Assembly (NCBI RefSeq): GCF_034627025.1
Contig: NZ_CP141048.1
Coordinates: forward strand, 3,820,001-3,884,000
Origin: Microvirga lotononidis
Lineage (GTDB): Bacteria; Pseudomonadota; Alphaproteobacteria; Rhizobiales; Beijerinckiaceae
DNA length: 64,000 nucleotides
Reading direction: 5' to 3'
Under the pieces are notes generated by a model. The model saw nothing but the letters and a program-made list of their open reading frames with translations, made no database searches and had not been told where the DNA came from. The first letter of the stretch is position 1. Every line of letters begins with the position of its first letter. The position numbers were made by a program, and so were the translations under genes. Of the stretch, positions 61,016 to 64,000 are shown one piece after another.

Positions 61016-62359
61016 ATGCATTTCGATCAAGCAGGCAGGTTGGTGGGGATATCGGCTGTGCGCAAGAGCACATGGGCTGAGCTTGGGAGAACATACGCGA
61101 TACTCCTTTTTGGGAGCATCACCTTTACGATTTCCTTGCTGCTGACGAGCACTCTCTCTGCTCAGGCTGCCGGACGTGTCGCTTTAGTCCTAGTGGCGGA
61201 AGATTATCAGAAGCTGCCGAAATCCAGCGTCGGTGCGAAGCGGGGAGGCGAGATCGCGGAGGCGCTCAAGGACCATGGCTTCGAGGTGATCGTCGCTCCC
61301 AACCCGAGCAATGCGATCGCGCGGGCGAATCTGCGGGACTTCGCCGCGAAGGCGGAAGGAGCCGATCTGGCCTTCGTCGTGCTGATCGGTCACGGCGTGT
61401 CATGGGGCGGCCAGACCTTCTTCCTGACGACGAATACGGAAATCGGCCGGGCCGCCGACCTGCTGTCGCGTGCGCTCTCGGCGACCAACATCGCGCAGAT
61501 CGTCGGACGGGCTCAGACCGGCGGCGTCTTCTTTTTCATGACGTCGCCGAGTTTCGAGAATCCCATCGAGGGATTGGATGCGAGGCCGCAATTCGCCAGC
61601 GAGGTTCCGAAGAATGCCGTTACCGTTTTCGCCAGTTCTGCGCGCATCCCGGTTTCGCGCATCGACCTCGCGGGCGAGCAGGCGGCGGAAGCCACGGCCA
61701 AACTCCTTCAACAGCCGAGCCCGTCGCTCAGCGAGCTGATCAAAGTCGCTTCGAGCGGCGGCATGGGAGCCGTGTTCGGGCGCGTGGACGACGTCAGCCT
61801 GACCAAGCCGGCGCCGACTCCCGTGGTCGCAGAACGGCCGGTCGCGCCGGTCGCCCTGCAGCAGGCGCCGGCCGTCCAGAAGAACGAGGAAGCCGACGGA
61901 AAGCTGGAGGCTGAGCGCCGTGCCCGCGAGCAGGCCGAAGCGCGCGCGCGGGACGAGCAGCTTCGCGCCGAACGGGCACAGGCCGAGGTTCTGAAGGCGC
62001 AGGCGGATGCCAAGAAGGCGCAGGCCGATGTCGAGAAGGCTCAGGCCGACGCGGAACGGGCGAAGCAGGAAGCCAAGCGGGTCGAGGCCCAGGCCCAGAT
62101 CGCCGCCGCCCAGGCGGAGGAATTGCGGCACGCATCCGTGGCAACGCCCGTCGACGATGCGCAGCTTGGGCAGAAGCAGCGCCGCCTGATTCAGCAGAAG
62201 CTCCGCGATCTCGGCCTCTACACGGGGCCGATCGACGCCATCATGGGACCTCTGACGCGGGAAGCGATCATGGGTTACCAGAAGAGCCGCAACGCATCCG
62301 TCACGGGTTATCTCACGGCCGAGCAGTTCGACGCGCTTCTTCCCAAGGAGGCGCAATAA
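61016..62359 (+). CDS. exported caspase-like (C14) protein without catalytic Cys, with peptidoglycan-binding domain
   Basis: A 447-residue protein with signal/anchor near 25-50 (YAILLFGSITFTISLLLTST). Residues 53-250 have the bacterial caspase fold: VALVLVAEDYQKLPKSSVGA, DLAFVVLIGHGVSWGGQTFFL with the catalytic His 126. At the position of the usual DACR-type Cys the chain reads FFFMTSPSFENP, so the Cys is missing (Ser 177/179). A charged coiled coil (about 290-370, AQADAKKAQADVEKAQADAE) follows, then a PG_binding_1 domain (LRDLGLYTGPIDAIMGPLTR). It is a probable pseudo-protease scaffold in the envelope. It is divergent from the heme-sensor gene, 81 bases apart. ATG 61016 has GGAGACGTGCC upstream; GTG 61058 is possible. 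Confidence 0.85.
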   Translation: MHFDQAGRLVGISAVRKSTWAELGRTYAILLFGSITFTISLLLTSTLSAQAAGRVALVLVAEDYQKLPKSSVGAKRGGEIAEALKDHGFEVIVAPNPSNAIARANLRDFAAKAEGADLAFVVLIGHGVSWGGQTFFLTTNTEIGRAADLLSRALSATNIAQIVGRAQTGGVFFFMTSPSFENPIEGLDARPQFASEVPKNAVTVFASSARIPVSRIDLAGEQAAEATAKLLQQPSPSLSELIKVASSGGMGAVFGRVDDVSLTKPAPTPVVAERPVAPVALQQAPAVQKNEEADGKLEAERRAREQAEARARDEQLRAERAQAEVLKAQADAKKAQADVEKAQADAERAKQEAKRVEAQAQIAAAQAEELRHASVATPVDDAQLGQKQRRLIQQKLRDLGLYTGPIDAIMGPLTREAIMGYQKSRNASVTGYLTAEQFDALLPKEAQ

Positions 62360-62394
62360 TCGGGTGCCGCGGGGCTACGACGCTCCGCGCAGGC

Positions 62395-62853
62395 TCATTC
62401 CTGGGGCGGAGGCTCCACCCGGACGGATTGGATGCGGATCCGTCCCTGGATGATCACTTCGGCAGGCTCCGTCTCCGACGTCGCACGGGCAGGCGCGGAC
62501 GATCCCGCGAGCTCCGACGCCTGTTCGGGCGGACCCTCCCAGCCTTCCGAGCGCCAGGCAGCCTGCTGCTCGTCGAGGTCGAGCACGCCTTCCTGGTCCA
62601 GAATGCCGACCGCCGTCTCGACCTCGGACGCGTCGCATTTGACGATGACGACCGTTCCGCCCCGGATCACGCCCTCCGCATAGGCATGGGCATCGGTGCG
62701 CGACACCCCCAGATCCTCCAGGAGAGGAGCCAGGTTGTGAGGGGTCGTCCAGATGTCGATGGCGCTCGCCGGAATGCCGGCCTGCCTCATGCGGCTTGCC
62801 GCTTCGTTGGCATGTCGCTCGCTGTGGAAGAGGGACGTGACTGTCTTGGTCAT
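62395..62853 (-). CDS. general stress protein 17M-like protein
   Basis: A 152-residue soluble protein. The N-terminal domain has MTKTVTSLFHSERHANEAAS near 1-20 and GIPASAIDIWTTPH, the ferredoxin-like fold of YflT/GSP17M-type stress proteins, with GVIRGGTVVIVKCDASEVE near 64-82 as second half. The C-terminal 60 residues are acidic and disordered. The start at 62853 follows CAGGGGATCGACCCG. The exact function is unknown; relatives respond to general stress. It is convergent with the pseudo-caspase gene. Confidence 0.82.
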   Translation of the reverse strand: MTKTVTSLFHSERHANEAASRMRQAGIPASAIDIWTTPHNLAPLLEDLGVSRTDAHAYAEGVIRGGTVVIVKCDASEVETAVGILDQEGVLDLDEQQAAWRSEGWEGPPEQASELAGSSAPARATSETEPAEVIIQGRIRIQSVRVEPPPQE

Positions 62854-63073
62854 CGGGTCGATCCCCTGCGGGTTCGCGCGATGCGCCCATGCGTCTGACC
62901 ACAAAGGGTCTTCCGGGCGCTCCCGGCTTGCTCTGCCCTTCATCAATGTATCACGCCGCAACCGCCTCCACCACAGAGCGGGCGGGCCATGGCGGTACCT
63001 GCATGGACCGAAGCTTTGCCTTTTTGCCCGGTCTGGACAGAATTCCTGCCGGAGTTAACGGATTAACGACGAC

Positions 63074-64000
63074 TTGCGGCGAAATCTGGCGGAGATCGTC
63101 GCCCGAGAGCTCGGATCGAAACCCGTTTTGCCTGATTATGTGATCATCCTCCTCATTGTCCTGACCGCCGCGACGGGAATCATCGGCGTCGCGTTGCTCT
63201 TCGCACGCGGCTACGACGGCGATCTCGCGAAGGCCGAGGGCGAACTGGCGAACCTCGCGCTGTCGCTGCAGGAGAGGACGGACGAGGTCCTCCAATCCGT
63301 CGAGAGCGTCCTGCGGGACGTGGTGGGCCGGATTCCGCAGAACTGCCTGCAGGCGCATGAATTCGACGGGTTCGCCGCCTCGCAGGCCACGAAGGCCATT
63401 CTCGTCGGCGCGTGTCATTCCCTGTCCCAGATCGTCCGCATCGACCTCGTCAATGCCCGCGGCCGGATCGTCGGCTCCTCGACGCCGCGCCCGATGTCCG
63501 ATCCGATCTATGTCCGGGACACGACCTATTACCGGGCTCTCTCGACCGATCCGTCTCTCACCCTGTACCTGGGCGAGCCGATGCGGATCCTCGCGACCGG
63601 CAAGAGAGTTCTGTCGCTCGCCCGGAAGATCGAGAGCGCCGAGGGACAGTTTCTCGGCCTCGTCGTGTCCACCATCGATCTCGGCCATTTCGAGAGGATC
63701 TACAAGGATCATCTGAGGACCCTTTCGCTGGCGATCACGCTCTATCGCCGCGACGGGGTCATCCTCACCCATTGCCCATTCTCCGAGCGAGCGCTCGGGC
63801 GCCGCGTCTGGCGGCCCAACACGCCGTTGCAGCGCCTGATCGGCAAGAATGTTCCGACCATCATCCGCGATCTCAGCTGGATCGACCGGAAGGAGCGGGT
63901 GGTCGCGCTTCGTCCGCTCGCCCATTATCCGGCTGGTCTTGCCGTGAGCCGGACCGTGGCCGAACTCATGGCGGGGCGGCGACTGGAGAGCCGCCTGATC
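63074..64000 (+). CDS. membrane sensor with Cache (PDC) domain, 3' end outside window
   Basis: An open frame runs from a stop at about 63053 to the window edge without a stop. Start candidates are TTG 63074 or GTG 63139; neither has a strong ribosome-binding site. It begins with a membrane helix (VIILLIVLTAATGIIGVALL), then a long helix and a double-Cache sensor with YVRDTTYYRALSTDP, TLYLGEPMRILATGK and FLGLVVSTIDLGHFERIY, typical of histidine kinases and diguanylate cyclases with a periplasmic ligand-binding domain. The output domain lies outside. The 220 bases before it hold no gene. Confidence 0.75.
   Translation, partial: MRRNLAEIVARELGSKPVLPDYVIILLIVLTAATGIIGVALLFARGYDGDLAKAEGELANLALSLQERTDEVLQSVESVLRDVVGRIPQNCLQAHEFDGFAASQATKAILVGACHSLSQIVRIDLVNARGRIVGSSTPRPMSDPIYVRDTTYYRALSTDPSLTLYLGEPMRILATGKRVLSLARKIESAEGQFLGLVVSTIDLGHFERIYKDHLRTLSLAITLYRRDGVILTHCPFSERALGRRVWRPNTPLQRLIGKNVPTIIRDLSWIDRKERVVALRPLAHYPAGLAVSRTVAELMAGRRLESRLI

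Overview
The window comes from a GC-rich alphaproteobacterium, most likely order Hyphomicrobiales (Rhizobiales) and close to Methylobacteriaceae such as Microvirga or Methylobacterium. The evidence is the 16S rRNA gene with a following tRNA-Ile, DUF1127 and DUF6894 small proteins, a PhoX phosphatase, a LapG-type (BTLCP) protease, and short dispersed intergenic repeats of the kind common in that order. The assignment rests on gene content and style; no alignment was possible.

Layout. 0-2.6 kb: the start of an rRNA operon on the minus strand (promoter, boxA-like site, 16S, partial tRNA-Ile). 2.6-12.6 kb: a membrane-segment-free FtsK-type translocase, a glycine-zipper lipoprotein, an SDR oxidoreductase, a class A penicillin-binding protein coupled to an exported protein of unknown function, glyoxalase I, and a deformylase-like protein lacking key catalytic residues. 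12.7-19.6 kb: tRNA-Asp, PhoX behind a Pho-box-like site, a membrane-anchored stand-alone sigma-70 region 1.1 domain, two cell-wall enzymes, a DUF2726 protein and a metallo-beta-lactamase-fold hydrolase. 19.7-25.3 kb: a copper pair (copZ-like plus DUF305) behind a MerR/CueR-type promoter, MYG1, an HDAC-family deacetylase, the pseudouridine catabolic pair psuG/psuK, and a DUF6455 gene with an FNR-like box. 25.5-34.7 kb: a NarL-type two-component pair, a sulfatase with a CTAGR active-site motif, a formylglycine-generating enzyme with membrane proteins and aquaporin, and a DUF900 lipoprotein. 34.8-45.2 kb: about 1 kb of dispersed repeats, then cell-wall, methyltransferase, dehydrogenase, transporter and ornithine-cyclodeaminase-family genes, and a frameshifted epimerase.

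45.3-57.5 kb is the most unusual part. Many very small genes and a complete-looking type I secretion locus sit here: two odd small candidate substrates, ABC exporter, HlyD adaptor, patatin and LapG-like protease. Nearly every unit is preceded by a CRP-type palindrome TGTGA-N6-TCACA (12 copies, 8-10 of 10 positions matching). The palindromes lie about 50 bp before the small genes and about 100 bp before the secretion genes, and several have a -10-like hexamer centred 32 bp from the palindrome centre, as at class II CRP promoters. Two Crp/Fnr-family genes flank the secretion locus; the first keeps the residues that in E. coli CRP read TGTGA and bind cAMP.

57.5-64 kb: a signalling block made of a class III cyclase-like protein and a Ser/Thr kinase that share a C-terminal domain, a heme-c sensor with a HAMP domain, a divergent exported pseudo-caspase with a peptidoglycan-binding domain, a stress protein, and the start of a Cache-domain sensor that leaves the window. 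My inference is that 45-62 kb forms one cAMP/Crp-linked envelope and secretion regulon. The DNA sites and motifs are directly visible; the regulatory wiring is not proven.
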